This document shows positions 1 to 9,365 of a DNA stretch of 18,273 bases, piece after piece. Below the pieces are notes generated by a model. The model was not told the DNA's origin and searched no databases. It saw nothing but the letters and a program-made list of their open reading frames with translations. This stretch comes from Cyclostephanos tholiformis (Eukaryota; Bacillariophyta; Thalassiosirophyceae; Thalassiosirales; Thalassiosiraceae): contig JALLPB010001068.1 of assembly GCA_036939975.1 (NCBI GenBank), forward strand, positions 1 through 18,273, in the 5' to 3' direction. Position 1 is the stretch's first letter. Every line of letters begins with the position of its first letter. The position numbers and the translations under genes are program-made.

Positions 1-67
1 ATCAAATACTATTTTATCTCAACAAACTTCTAATCTCTACGTTATTATCGCTTTCATATATATATAT

Positions 68-831
68 ATGGAGAACGATTACTTGTTAGAAATTGAAGAT
101 GAAGTACTCGAATACCTAAACCAAACACCACGTTGAATGATTCAACACTTACATACTTGCGGAGGCCAACTTGACTTTGCCGACACCAAGAAACTAATTG
201 CAGATTGCAACAGAGAATGGGACGCCAACAAAGTCCCACAGGTGTACTTTAACAGAGTTGAAAAAGCCACGAAGCAACTCGAAAGATCCAGCATTCAGTC
301 CAATCTCAACAAACAAAGGGACATGGCTCTATATTTCCTAAATGCATCAGGAGAATACAATGCAGCAGTTAGAGAATGGGAAACCCAATGCAGACAAAAC
401 ATGGCCCAACATCAAAGTATTTATCTCAACCAAATATGCAAAAAAACAAGCAAAACAAACTCAACACAAAACAGTTCAAAGCAAATCTAATTGAAGAACA
501 AGCTAAAGCACACGAAGAACTCATTGCAAACCTAACAGAAGCCCATACCAAAGAGATGGAGATCCTTCTCAAGTCCATGGCCAAATCAATGAAGGAGATG
601 ATGAACCTAATGAAAGCATTAGCTACAACGAAAGGATCATCAAGCCAAAGCAACGATGAGAAGAAGAAGAAATGAGAATAAAGAAAAAAGAAATATGATG
701 AAGCACCCACTTGCAAACACTGCAACAAAAAGCATCCATCCAAAACCAAAAATGAATGCTGGGAACTCCAAGCCAATGCATCCTCTTGCCCTGCCAACTG
801 GAAATTGGCAAAGAGCACCTGAAGGTGCATG
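68..831 (+). pseudogene. Copia gag remnant with zinc knuckle
   Basis: The ATG at 68 opens a frame that meets TGA at 134-136 and continues in the same frame from 137 with typical gag text (EWDANKVPQVYFNRVEKATK). The frame changes near 395 and again near 435, then a long helical segment follows (KQFKANLIEEQAKAHEELIA) up to a lysine-rich stretch. That stretch carries TGA at 673 and TAA at 679. The same frame resumes at 691 with a zinc-knuckle-like CKHCNKKHPSKTKNEC (C-x2-C-x3-H-x7-C) and stops again at TGA 820. In retrotransposons gag forms the particle and the knuckle binds RNA. The several stops and two frame shifts make it a pseudogene. Confidence 0.8.
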
Positions 832-1605
832 GGGTCCTTAATAGAAAATGAGCATCAGCAATCAAGGAAAATACTCAATAAAATAAACACGAGCAACCCT
901 TACCTGGAACATGATATCTATTGGACCCCACTACAACACGAGGAGGAAGAAGAGGAAGAACAATCAAAAAAAGAAACAATCAACATGATCCAAAACACAT
1001 CAACAAAATTGAAAGGAAACAAATTGACCAGACGAGTGACCAAATGAAAAGAACAAAAGAAAATCATCAATTTGGGCACAATGTCACACTTTGTAACAGA
1101 GGAAACGGACCTCCTACCCAACCTAGGACCATCACAAAAGACAATATACCTCCTTGATGACACAACCCTACAGGCATCACAAAAGACAATGCTACCCTTT
1201 GACAACCTGACACAAACGGCACATAAAGCAGACATACTACCTGGGCTCAAACGTCCGCTACTCAGCATCAACAAAATGGCAAAGGAAGGATACACCACAA
1301 TATTCCATCCCTGGACCCAAGGAGTAACCGTCCAAAAACAGGGAACTCTCATGATCAAAACAGCGGAGCAGCCAATACTAACAGGATGCAAGTCAAAAGG
1401 ATTATGGTCAGTTAGCGTCAAACAGAACACACAGAATGAATCTGCACACAATGCATACAGCATACCACCAACCAAAGGAAAAATCGAATTCCTTCACACA
1501 GCATCAGGCTTCCCAACCAAAGAAACCTGGACCAAAGCAATACAAGCCGGAAAATACATCACCTGGCCAGGACTAACAGTCCGAGCCATCAACAGATACT
1601 TCTGA
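829..1605 (+). pseudogene. Copia retropepsin and pre-integrase remnant
   Basis: This continues the frame of the gag remnant. An acidic run (HEEEEEEEQ) precedes a TGA at 1045-1047. Next comes INLGTMSHFVTEE, which sits where the retropepsin DSG(A/C)TSHFV active-site motif belongs. The catalytic aspartate is read here as asparagine, so the protease would be dead. The rest, with GLKRPLLSINKMAKEGYTTI and a segment around IEFLHTASGFPTKETW, matches the beta-rich protease body and the pre-integrase region of Copia polyproteins. It stops at TGA 1603-1605. The frame assignment is firm. The domain names rest on motif resemblance and order. Confidence 0.75.
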
Positions 1606-2200
1606 GAATCCGACGCAACCATAAAAGGCCATATGAAAAAACAATGACAAAATGTCAGGACAACACAAGTATTAGATGAATGAGCAGAGACAGAGGTCAC
1701 CTCACCTCCACCACCAAAAATACATAACGTTTATGTCAAGATGTTCAATGCAGAAGCAGCTACGTACACTGACCAAACCGGAAGATTCCCAGCAAACTCA
1801 AACACGGGACACAAGTACATAATGGTGCTAGTCAAGATCAACAGCAATTACATCGATGCAGAACCAATGAAAAGCAAGACAGAAGATGCAATGATCCAAA
1901 TTTACCTCAATCTATGGAAATGAATAACAACATCAAAGATAACGAAACCAAAAATGCACATGCTCAAAAATGAAGCATCAGACATGTTCAAAAATGAGAT
2001 CAAAAAGAACTGCAGAATACAACTTGTACCCCCGGACACACATCGACGCAACCTAGCCAAACAAGCAATCCAAACTTTCAAGAACCATTTCAAGGCAATC
2101 ATTCAAGGGTTGGACAAAACATTCCCAATGAAACTATGGGGCAAACTGTTACCTCAAATGATACTCCATCAGAAGCTCTGAGCAGGAAAATATTGATGGG
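1606..2200 (+). pseudogene. Copia integrase core remnant, truncated
   Basis: In the same frame as the protease remnant, TGA codons fall at 1645, 1678 and 1921. The block TDQTGRFPANSNTGHKYIM contains the first aspartate of the DDE integrase core. The second site reads MHMLKNEASDMFK, with lysine where an LDN-type motif would place aspartate. The third reads HRRNLAKQAIQTFKNHFK, with lysine where the catalytic glutamate is expected (NLAE in the family as I remember it). Two of three catalytic residues are therefore lost. Similarity ends around LLPQMILHQKL at 2180, and further stops follow. Nothing of the reverse transcriptase is present downstream. Confidence 0.8.
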
Positions 2201-2768
2201 ACATGAAAGATTATACTCCCATGCCCGGGTAGTTAAGTCATTTTCATCTTAACCAATACATCATATCAACTTCCTGTATTTTACTATATGTCATCTTGTA
2301 TGTTTCAATATTATCATCTTCCTTTTTTGACAAATTCACCTTATTTATATCTTTTATACATCTTCTCCAATTCGATGTTTTCACTTTTTAGGCTACAAAA
2401 ATATCTCCTACCTTAGACTGTGTAAATCATTTTTATAAAATTTGATATCATCTACCTTGCCCCATAAATATCACCTTCCTTGTTTTATTAATATCATACT
2501 TATTTTCATTGTACTCTGGAATTTTCAATTAGTTGTTTTAATTGTTTTGTTATGTCCAATACTATATCTTTTAGGCATGCCATTGTGATCCTACAGTGCA
2601 AGCTTTATCACATGTTTATCATTTAAGTTTTTTCACATACATTATGTTTAATTGTCGTGTTTTCCCCAATCAGATCCTTAATTGTTTTTGTTGTGACTCT
2701 TTAATCAGCTCGTCAATATTCTCATCGAACTCACCCGTGCTTTTGTTGTCATCTTCCAAATCAATTCT
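2201..2768. other. AT-rich spacer without a gene
   Basis: This stretch is rich in T on the plus strand and has no convincing coding frame on either strand. Short loose repeats of the kind ATATCA(T/C)CTTCCTT recur (near 2310 and 2466) but are too diverged to call a family. It lies between the truncated end of the Copia remnant and the 3' end of the minus-strand broken gene, so it may hold that gene's old 3' untranslated region. Confidence 0.5.
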
Positions 2769-3527
2769 TCAGTCTTCTTTATCACTTTCAACTCTACTTT
2801 CATCCTCAACATCATTCCAATCTTGCGTTGAGTTTTGGTTTTGTTTACCATAATGTTTGAGTTGATAGGTCATCCAATGCTTGCTTAAATGTGTCCATAC
2901 AAGATGGATTTTGAGGTCTTTGAATGTCCATAAAAGATCCTTGTAATAGTACTGCCCATCTTCCATCCACCCTTCAGCGTATCTCTTTAACCATTTTCCA
3001 CGTCCCTCATGGTACAATGGTTTCCACTGCCGAACAGTGATTGTTTCTCTTCATCTGTCTTGTCACTTGCCTTGATTAATATTTCTTCTTCCCATACCTC
3101 CTTTTTGCTCTCAAACTCAATAATACTATACACAATATCAGATGCTGTTACCTTATCCATCAGAGTCTTGTCTTTGTTTGCCCTTGTCCACTTTGCAATT
3201 TGATAATTTCCAATTGCACAACTCACATACTTGTCAATAAACCTAAGAAAATGTTATGTCTTGTCGTATGAAGGTGCAATATCTTGAGGTTCATTCGCAA
3301 AAGCTCTTATGTTAACAAAAATTCTCCCTCTTTTGTCACTTGGGGGACACCATCCATTTTTTGTCATCTGCATGTATAATAGTAAACAACAAAAACCATT
3401 ATTATTGTCCTTTCCAAAATCAACAGGTATAATGTTCAATCTTACCTTGAAACTATTTGAACAGGTCCTGATTGAAGTTTGACCTTAGCAAGCAAAATTT
3501 ATCATTAGTTATTCAAAGAAGCATACC
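2769..3527 (-). pseudogene. Conserved-looking 3' block with two introns, one stop, one frameshift
   Basis: Reading the minus strand, a coding end FAEYINAQCIVELIKRFIGK meets a donor GTATGC (3521-3526). A 43-bp intron ends TTGCTAAG at 3484. A 38-bp exon (3446-3483, VKLQSGPVQIVS) follows, then donor GTAAG, a 78-bp intron (3368-3445) and acceptor TGCAG. The next exon reads NGWCPPSDKRGRIFVNIRAF, then meets an in-frame TAA at 3254-3256 and continues directly in the same frame (HFLRFIDKYVSCAIGNYQIA and KVTASDIVYSIIEFES). A frame jump near 3000 leads into HEGRGKWLKRYAEGWMEDGQ and a C-terminus ending in stop at 2769. No known domain was recognised. Strong text on both sides of the stop argues for a formerly real protein. 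Confidence 0.6.
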
Positions 3528-5310
3528 TTCCCAATAAATCTTTTGATCAACTCCACAATGCATTGGGCATTGATATATTCCGCAAAATTAACTGACACAT
3601 ACTCTTACTGTCCTCCCTGTACTTAGACCAATTCTTCAGTAAAATCTTATGCAATGACCAAATTGACTCACGAAGAAAGCATGAAACTGCTTGTTGATTT
3701 ACTTGATCTTGTGTCATCATAGAAATCTATTTGGCTGTTCGTGTATGATTCTTTCCTCGAGTGCTACCTGATGGCATGGTATAGTATCTCTCACAATTAA
3801 TCTCCTCAATTGTTGTGTCTAGTTCCCTGATTTTTTGTTGCTGTGGTTCAACAATGTTTCCGTTCATTTCAGTAAGTTGAGGTGTTAATAATAGCAAATC
3901 ATTGCTGGATCCATTAGTACATGTTGATATAGTAGATGACTGGTCAATCAATCTATTCGTTGTAGTTGAAGGCAATGTTGTTGGCTCTTTTGGTGAAGGA
4001 TTGAGACCAATTAAGAAATTGCTTGATGTGGTTGTCATTGGAGATGAGGAAATATTTCTTCCTGCAACAACCCTGATGGTCAAGCGTTGTCTTTGACTAT
4101 TCAGCCATTTCCTGTCAACAAGCCTAATTCTGTTCATTGTCATTAAATATGATGATGATACTTTGCCCATAAGTACAAATCGCCATACTTAATGAGTGGA
4201 ACAGGATTGTTTGTGACAATGTTAAATTCCCCTTCAACAACAGCTTGAGTTAATGATTGGACATTGAACCCCATTGAACTGTAGCCCTCTATGGACACTT
4301 GATCAATTTTTGCTTCCTGTCTAATGAATTTGTTTGTGATAGTTGTGGTGAAAACCTTGAATTTGCAAAATCTCATTAATTGAATGAATCAGAGTAGGCG
4401 ATTCAACATATTCAATAAGATATGTATATGTGAAGTGTGCATCAATATGACAACAGTTGAATATGCTACATCCTCATCAACAATTTCAGTGTGATGATAA
4501 TAAAGAACAAAGCTGTTGAGATGGAACGATTTTACAATCTTGTCCTGTATTTGTGCAGACACAAAACCAAGGAAATGTGGCTGGACATCAGTGATCAGTG
4601 ACATTTTTTTTGCTAGGTAGTCACTGAGTGAATACTTGATGGCATTCTGAATGGCTGTCAGCAACATTGGTGATGAAGTAACTTCCTTGCAATACCATAG
4701 ACGTGAAGAACTGTTGTTTTTACTCCATTCAAAAAACTCAACATCGTCAATGTCCAGCATGACATCATCTGCTGGTGAATTGATTATTTTCAGATCCAGC
4801 AAGTTCCCCACGGTGCTTAACAGAAACATTTTCATCCTGGGCAAATGGTTGCAATGTAAGAAATGAAGTTGCTGGTTGTTGCCAAGGTGCAACAATTGCA
4901 TTAAATTGATTACCGGTGACTCTTCCTCTTGCAGGATATTGTTGGTGAATATTTGTTATAAGAGATTTTAGGGTTGAAATATCCATGGGAACCTTATTTC
5001 TTGGACATGTCTTGAAAGAGAAATGATAATACTTCTGCACATGAGACAAAGAGGATGTTGTGGATACCATATTCTGCTTTGTTGGGAGTTTTCTTTGAAC
5101 TGACTTTCAGGTGGAATTGGGAGCTTGTGGAGGAGATTTGCTTGATTCTTCAATAATAGGAGTCTTGGTCTGGTTTAATTCTTCAGACAATTCATCCAAA
5201 GAGGAGAAATCATTAGACAATAATTCAGATGAAGTACAGGAATCATCAGAAAAGGATTCAACTTCATCACTGTGAGGGGCAGATGATATCTGGGTGTCTT
5301 CATTCTCTGT

Positions 5311-5780
5311 GTCCTCTCATTGAATTTCTATTGAATGGTCCTTATCCTCTGATGAACCAGATTCCCAAAGTACTGAATCAGGCTGAGCTATTTTGACAGT
5401 GTCCTTGTTTGGATGATTAATAGCAGATTTGCTATTATCCTCTGAAAGGAGGACGTCTGATTTGACGACAGATTCTTCAGTGTTTTGTTGAGTAGCGTGA
5501 CATCTGATTTGACGACAGATTCTTCAGTGTTTTGTTGAGTAACGTGTCTTCTCGTTGAGTTTGTCTTGAATGGTCATTCTTCTGTAATGAACACAATTCC
5601 TGATGTGAAGAATCATGCTATGTTTTGTTTACAATATCCTTGCTTGGGTCATTTACAACAAATTTGCTATTGACTTCTGATGGTGGTGATTCCTGATGTG
5701 CTATGTTTTGAATTCATGAGCAATATCTTGAGTTTGGGGAGGAACAAGAGTTCCTGACAATGGTGGATCAGAGGATGGGG
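5311..5780. repeat. 235-bp tandem duplication (two diverged units)
   Basis: Two separate anchor blocks recur at the same offset. The block starting GTCCTCTCATTGAATTTCTA at 5311 recurs as GTCTTCTCGTTGAGTTTGTC at 5546, and the block starting GTCCTTGTTTGGATGATTAA at 5401 recurs as ATCCTTGCTTGGGTCATTTA at 5636. Both are 235 bp apart, so this is a tandem duplication with later divergence. It lies in the Ser/Asp-rich coding-like part of the minus-strand broken gene. Since 235 is not a multiple of three, a single duplication would shift the reading frame. Confidence 0.7.
5456..5546. repeat. 44-bp direct repeat, period 47 bp
   Basis: A 44-base sequence starting TCTGATTTGACGACAGATTC at 5456-5499 is repeated at 5503-5546 with one mismatch (agtagcgtg versus agtaacgtg), separated by three bases. 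The near identity indicates a recent duplication inside the older 235-bp repeat. The 47-bp period shifts the reading frame. Confidence 0.9.
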
Positions 5781-5918
5781 AATCAATGCTCATAAGAGAT
5801 TGAGATATTTGAGGACTGCTAATGAAATTGTGGGCTTCATTTTTGGTGATGGTTGATGTTGCCATAACATTACAGAAGTGATTGATTGAAGCTTCATCAG
5901 GTAGATGTATTTAATTAC

Positions 5919-6307
5919 CCCAAAACTTGACAATTGATGATCATTATCATCATTTTCAAAGGGAAAATGCTCAAAAAGGACTAGGCCATTTTCATCCATC
6001 AAATTATAAAGATTTTTGGCATCATCTTTCTTTTTAATAAATGCAGGAATGTACTTCTTCATATCAAATTCAGCATCAACAGGACAGTATACAATGGGAA
6101 CTGGTTTGTCTTTTTGTTGTAATTTTTTTAGGTAGAGCAAGTCAATGACGAACCCATTAGGCAATGCCAGGACACAATCATGCCAATGTTGATGTTGGTC
6201 CATAAGTTTTTTGTGGCTAGGCAAGCCTCCCGTTCCTTTGCCCGCTCCTCTACAATTTCCCAGGCACGAGCCATCATTCTTTTTGTAGATGACAATTCAA
6301 ACACAAT
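5919..6307 (-). pseudogene. First visible exon of the minus-strand broken gene
   Basis: The exon runs from an acceptor-like TAG (6308-6310) to a donor-like GTAATT whose first base is 5918. A 100-bp GT-AG interval would end at the TAG at 5819-5821. The first half is charged and helical (AWEIVEERAKEREACLATK). Reading moves to another frame at a run of six A on the minus strand near 6210, giving KLMDQHQHWHDCVLALPNGF and on to VPIVYCPVDAEFDMKKYIPA. The homopolymer position makes a single-base loss, or a sequencing error, the simplest explanation. Function unknown. Confidence 0.45.
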
Positions 6308-6431
6308 CTAGGAACAGACCTCAGTAGAAACAAACTGTCATACTAAAATGCAACATCCCTCCCATTGAGCAATATACTCTTGGGGATAAAGTTGCTTCTG
6401 CAGAATGGTAACCTAGCTTGGCTACTCAGCT

Positions 6432-6668
6432 ATGCTAATTGAAGAACTGAACGGACTCCCAAATATTGCTAGTCTGATTGAAGAATCGATACCTAACGAC
6501 CCCAAATATAGTTGCCAAGCACTAATGTGAGCTATGCAAGAGCAAGCTACAAATCCCGGGCAGAAGTGTGGTCCTTCAATTAGAGTGTTGCTGGAGGGTG
6601 ATCTAGTTGTTAAGAGAACTGGACCACCTAAAAAGAATGGCTGGACTTGCTTGTGGAGAATTTGGTGA
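6432..6668 (+). pseudogene. Small coding remnant with one internal TGA
   Basis: ATG at 6432 opens a 79-codon frame ending at TGA 6666-6668, with a single internal TGA at 6528-6530. The text looks protein-like on both sides of the stop (MLIEELNGLPNIASLIEESI before it; NPGQKCGPSIRVLLEGDLVV and GPPKKNGWTCLWRIW after it). The opposite strand is also open here but gives a less protein-like reading. I do not recognise the product. The remnant may belong to a larger decayed gene or element whose other parts I could not place. Confidence 0.3.
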
Positions 6669-7092
6669 TGCAATTGTTAAGCTACAAAAATGATGGTGAA
6701 GGGGGAGAAGAGATTGTGGGGTGGGGGGGGGGTTGGAGACACATGAAATTAATACACTAGCTTACTTTGCAGGGGGCAGCATCCTATGGCTTGAGGAGGA
6801 TGAGGACAAGCTGATAAAAATTTCATGATGTAGCTGCCTTGGTGACAATCAACAAGGGACAGGACAGTGGGAGGGGGGGGGAGGATGGTTTTTAATATGA
6901 CATGATCATAGAAAAAAAACACCGGTGAGAGGGATGAAATAGTGGCAGTGACACATAGAATAAGTCAGTAAAAAATTAATATCAGAAAAAACTTTTCATC
7001 ATGATTGCACTTACTTGGCTAGGAGCATCCTATGGCTCGTGGACAATAGGCCAAGAGCAATACAATAGTGACTGTGCTAACAATTTGAAGGC

Positions 7093-7115
7093 GGGATGGA
7101 GGGTGGGGATGGGGG
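7093..7115 (+). other. G-quadruplex-type motif
   Basis: Four runs of at least three G with short loops occur in 23 bases (runs at 7093-7095, 7101-7103, 7105-7108 and 7111-7115), which fits the canonical G3+N1-7 pattern. Longer pure G runs lie nearby, notably 17 consecutive G at 7192-7208, and G-rich tracts at 6722-6732, 7258-7274 and 7903-7937. On the minus strand these are C-rich and could serve as polypyrimidine tracts. Confidence 0.6.
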
Positions 7116-7284
7116 TTCTTTGGGGTAGAATATGTCAGAAAAATGGCATGATTATGAGGGAAGACAATGGAGAAGGCGATGGAGAGTGGGAGGGGGGGGG
7201 GGGGGGGGTAACAGAGAGGATAGGCATTGCCATGCTTTCATCCTCTCCTGACAAAAGAGGGGGGAGGGGGGGGGTGGCGGCAAC

Positions 7285-7580
7285 AGTAATCCTATGAGCC
7301 AATTGGACCACGAGTGCAGCGCGTTGATGAACATCACGTTCAATTCCACCAGACACCACTCGTCAGTATGCTCATTGTACCAGCACGCCTCATTGTAGTC
7401 ATCATAGTCGTTGCCGGCTCCCCCCTCCCCGTCCATTGCTCCCAAGGAGCGGATTGAATCGCACCTCCCCCCTCCTCCTCCCCTCCGCAACCCCTCCCCC
7501 AACCAATCCAGAAGTGACCATTGAAATCCTTGATGATCAATCTTGGTGGTGTTGCCGATTGGTGTCGACACCCCGGTCAT
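7285..7580 (-). CDS. Possible exon of an unknown minus-strand gene
   Basis: The minus frame starting at ATG 7580 gives an ordinary-looking, acidic and aromatic-rich peptide (GNTTKIDHQGFQWSLLDWLG, then GNDYDDYNEACWYNEHTDEW and LVELNVMFINALHSWSNWLI) before it runs into a proline run encoded by C-rich low-complexity DNA below about 7285. The proline run reads like an intron polypyrimidine tract rather than protein, because it ends in a plausible acceptor (TTTTGTCAG near 7250). It lies between two of the exon-like repeat blocks on the same strand and may belong to one gene with them. No known domain was recognised. Confidence 0.25.
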
Positions 7581-7746
7581 CCCCCACCGTTGTCAAAGTT
7601 GTCATATGCAAACGATGACACATATGAAGACGAGGGTGAGTGCTCAATGCACCATAGCCTCTCTTGCAATGCCTTGTTCTCCCTCCGCAGTGTCAGTATA
7701 TCATCATCGATCAACATGGCAAATGCAACTTCTCATGCCACTCGAA

Positions 7747-7795
7747 CGATGACAATGACGACAACAAAAATGACAATGACAATGACGATGACAAA
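7747..7795. repeat. Imperfect GACAAT/GACGAT microsatellite
   Basis: Imperfect hexamer and trinucleotide repeats of GACAAT, GACGAC and GATGAC type. The predicted peptides from all frames are low complexity, so no coding meaning is attached. Confidence 0.6.
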
Positions 7796-8249
7796 ATTTT
7801 AATAATAAGCACTTACTCAGCTGGGTGCGTCCTATGGCTTGAGGATGATGGGCAAAGGGAGATGCTATTGTGATTGCACCTGCAATCTCAAAGGCAATAA
7901 CAGGGGGGGAGGATGGGAGGAATGGGGGGAGGGGGTTAGAGATGACAGTGAAAGGTTGGATGGAATGATGATGGGATTGCAGCATCAAGGACAGTGTGTG
8001 ATGGGTAGATGGGACAACTCACCTGGGAGCCTTGCAACTTCAACAGTGAGGGAATGGAGGAAGTGTGCCGGATGCTGGGAGAATAATGACATTGACGGTG
8101 ACATGCTGTGGCCAATGCTGGGATTGGAACGTCAATGGAGATCTGATGGTGGGGCTGGGGCCAATGCTTGGATTGTGATGTTGATGAGGGAATGGCTGGG
8201 CGGGGGCTAAGAAGAGGTGGGGAAGTAGGTGCCTAGGATTTGTCACATT

Positions 8250-9170
8250 ACATTCTGTGGACAGTTGAAGTTGAGCTCTATAGTATGATATATAGGACTA
8301 GAAAAATACCAAATCTTTGCTTCAAAAAATATGTTAAGTAATATGTAATTATAGCCAAAGGTAGCCAGTGGAACTAACATATTTCGAGGTAAATATGAAA
8401 TTCCTCAATGCAAAAATACAGTTAGAAGAAAGATGATGAGAAAATCATTCTCTTCGTATAAAATAAGACGTACTCTATGGAATTTTCACTCATGGACATA
8501 GAAAGATGATGTGAAATTGGAAAGTTGGGACTATTATTTTCATTTAACAGAAATAAGTAGGGGGAAATAGGTACTTTGAAGCTATTATCGGACATTATGT
8601 CCCATTTAGCAACAAATATGCCCCATATAGCACCATTTGAAGGTAGTAAGGGGCATGGTGCTCCTTCTGATGTGCTCGGGGTTGTTGACTGTGCTGCTTG
8701 GCAATGGACTGGAGGAAATAAGGGGACATGCATTTGCCAGTTGCACATTGCTCTGATGCATCCTGATTCCCTGATCCTTCACATCAACTCATAGGAAGGT
8801 ATTCACTGATTGGTCGAATTTGACTAGTATCATGGTGTTCAGCAATGAAATTGAACAGTTTGTGTCCTTGGTCTAGTATGACCAAGGAACTGGCTGACTG
8901 ACATTCAAGGAATGCTAAGCTGGATTCCTACGTTTACTCCCAATGGTGTGAATCCTTATTTTTATGACTATTTCTATTTCATCTATGTTGTCTTTCCATC
9001 TATGAAACTTTAAAGGATGCTACCGCTTTGCTGGTGCTAGCCATCTGGAAATCAAAAATTAGAGAACAATATGATGGTGTTATCAAAAAGAGAGTGCTCA
9101 AAGACAATAATAACTAGTTGTAGATTTCCCCATTTTATGATATTAACTATTATTTTTATAGGTCAATGGT
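8250..9170. other. No recognisable gene
   Basis: AT-rich sequence. The only open frames are short, lack a good ATG or look compositional. A 13-bp palindrome, GGACATTATGTCC, lies at about 8589-8601. No tRNA, repeat family or splice pattern stands out. Confidence 0.4.
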
Positions 9171-9173
9171 ATC

Positions 9174-9365
9174 TCAAGCATTTGTATCACTCATAGCAAC
9201 TTCATACTCTTTCACATTTCTGATGTTAGGCTTCACCGGTGCAAGGTAAAAACCAGCAGGTCTGTCTTTACTGATAGCAGATCCTCTCTTGCCTTGTCCA
9301 TATGATCCTTCCCCTTCAGGTCTGACATTCACACAGACTCCTAACTTGTTGAGAACTTGGATCAT
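9174..9365 (-). CDS. Hypothetical ORF or 3' exon
   Basis: A 63-aa frame beginning MIQVLNKLGVCVNVRPEGEG, basic and glycine-rich in the middle (SYGQGKRGSAISKDRPAG). It overlaps the end of the upstream ORF (9362-9784) by four bases in another frame. An AG at CCAAGTAG just before the frame becomes continuous could be a splice acceptor, so this may be the last exon of the same gene, or the two may be parts of a frameshifted gene. No family recognised. Confidence 0.25.
   Translation of the reverse strand: MIQVLNKLGVCVNVRPEGEGSYGQGKRGSAISKDRPAGFYLAPVKPNIRNVKEYEVAMSDTNA

Larger units (their letters stand above)
68..2200 (+). mobile_element. Decayed, 3'-truncated Copia-like LTR retrotransposon
   Basis: The order gag, zinc knuckle, retropepsin remnant, pre-integrase and integrase is the Ty1/Copia order, where integrase precedes reverse transcriptase. 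From about 435 to 2180 almost everything lies in one reading frame, interrupted by stop codons that are nearly all TGA. Two frame changes lie earlier, near 395 and 435. The homology ends inside the integrase near 2180. No reverse transcriptase, RNase H or LTR is visible in the window, so the copy is truncated. The peptide blocks strongly resemble diatom Copia elements as I remember them, which is the main reason for suggesting a diatom host. It cannot encode a working polyprotein. Confidence 0.85.
2769..6307 (-). pseudogene. Broken multi-exon gene of unknown function
   Basis: Coding-like protein text runs along the minus strand in many short frames, separated by introns, stops and frame jumps. 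The 5' side starts after an acceptor-like TTCCTAG at 6308 (VFELSSTKRMMARAWEIV) and changes frame in an A6 run near 6210 into HQHWHDCVLALPNGFVIDLL. The middle (about 5160-5780) is rich in Ser, Asp and Pro and internally repeated. Further blocks include DDVMLDIDDVEFFEWSKN (about 4750) and KIDQVSIEGYSSMGFNVQ (about 4290). The 3' side (2769-3527) is described separately. I do not recognise the family. It could be a low-copy host gene or an old mobile-element gene. Several frame changes mean it is unlikely to be translated whole, although assembly errors in homopolymers could explain some. Confidence 0.6.
6766..7879 (-). repeat. Three diverged copies of a 62-68 bp exon-like block
   Basis: Minus-strand blocks at 7817-7879, 7015-7076 and 6766-6833 share the core GCCATAGGA with similar flanks. 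They translate to related peptides: FAHHPQAIGRTQLS, LLAYCPRAIGCS then a stop, and SACPHPPQAIGCCPLQ. Each block is followed at once by a donor-like sequence (GTAAGTGC, GTAAGTGC, GTAAGCTA) and preceded by AG (GATTGCAG, ATTGTTAG, AAGGCAG) downstream of C-rich stretches. The pattern suggests exon-plus-intron duplication on the minus strand, now partly decayed. Whether any is spliced today is unknown. The peptides belong to no family I know. Confidence 0.5.

Noticed and set aside
137..2180. TGA reassigned or recoded as an amino acid in the Copia frame
   Set aside because: The intact genes in the window contain no internal TGA, two of the Copia integrase catalytic residues are also lost, and C-to-T decay explains the pattern more simply.
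7001..8210. Several plus-strand ORFs with Gly/Arg/Met-rich text
   Set aside because: Their composition simply follows G-rich and GATGAT-type low-complexity DNA; the minus strand shows better splice-site structure.
8576..8794. Plus-strand ORF of 72 codons
   Set aside because: It opens with TTG rather than ATG, has no neighbours in frame and no recognisable motif; the opposite strand is equally open.
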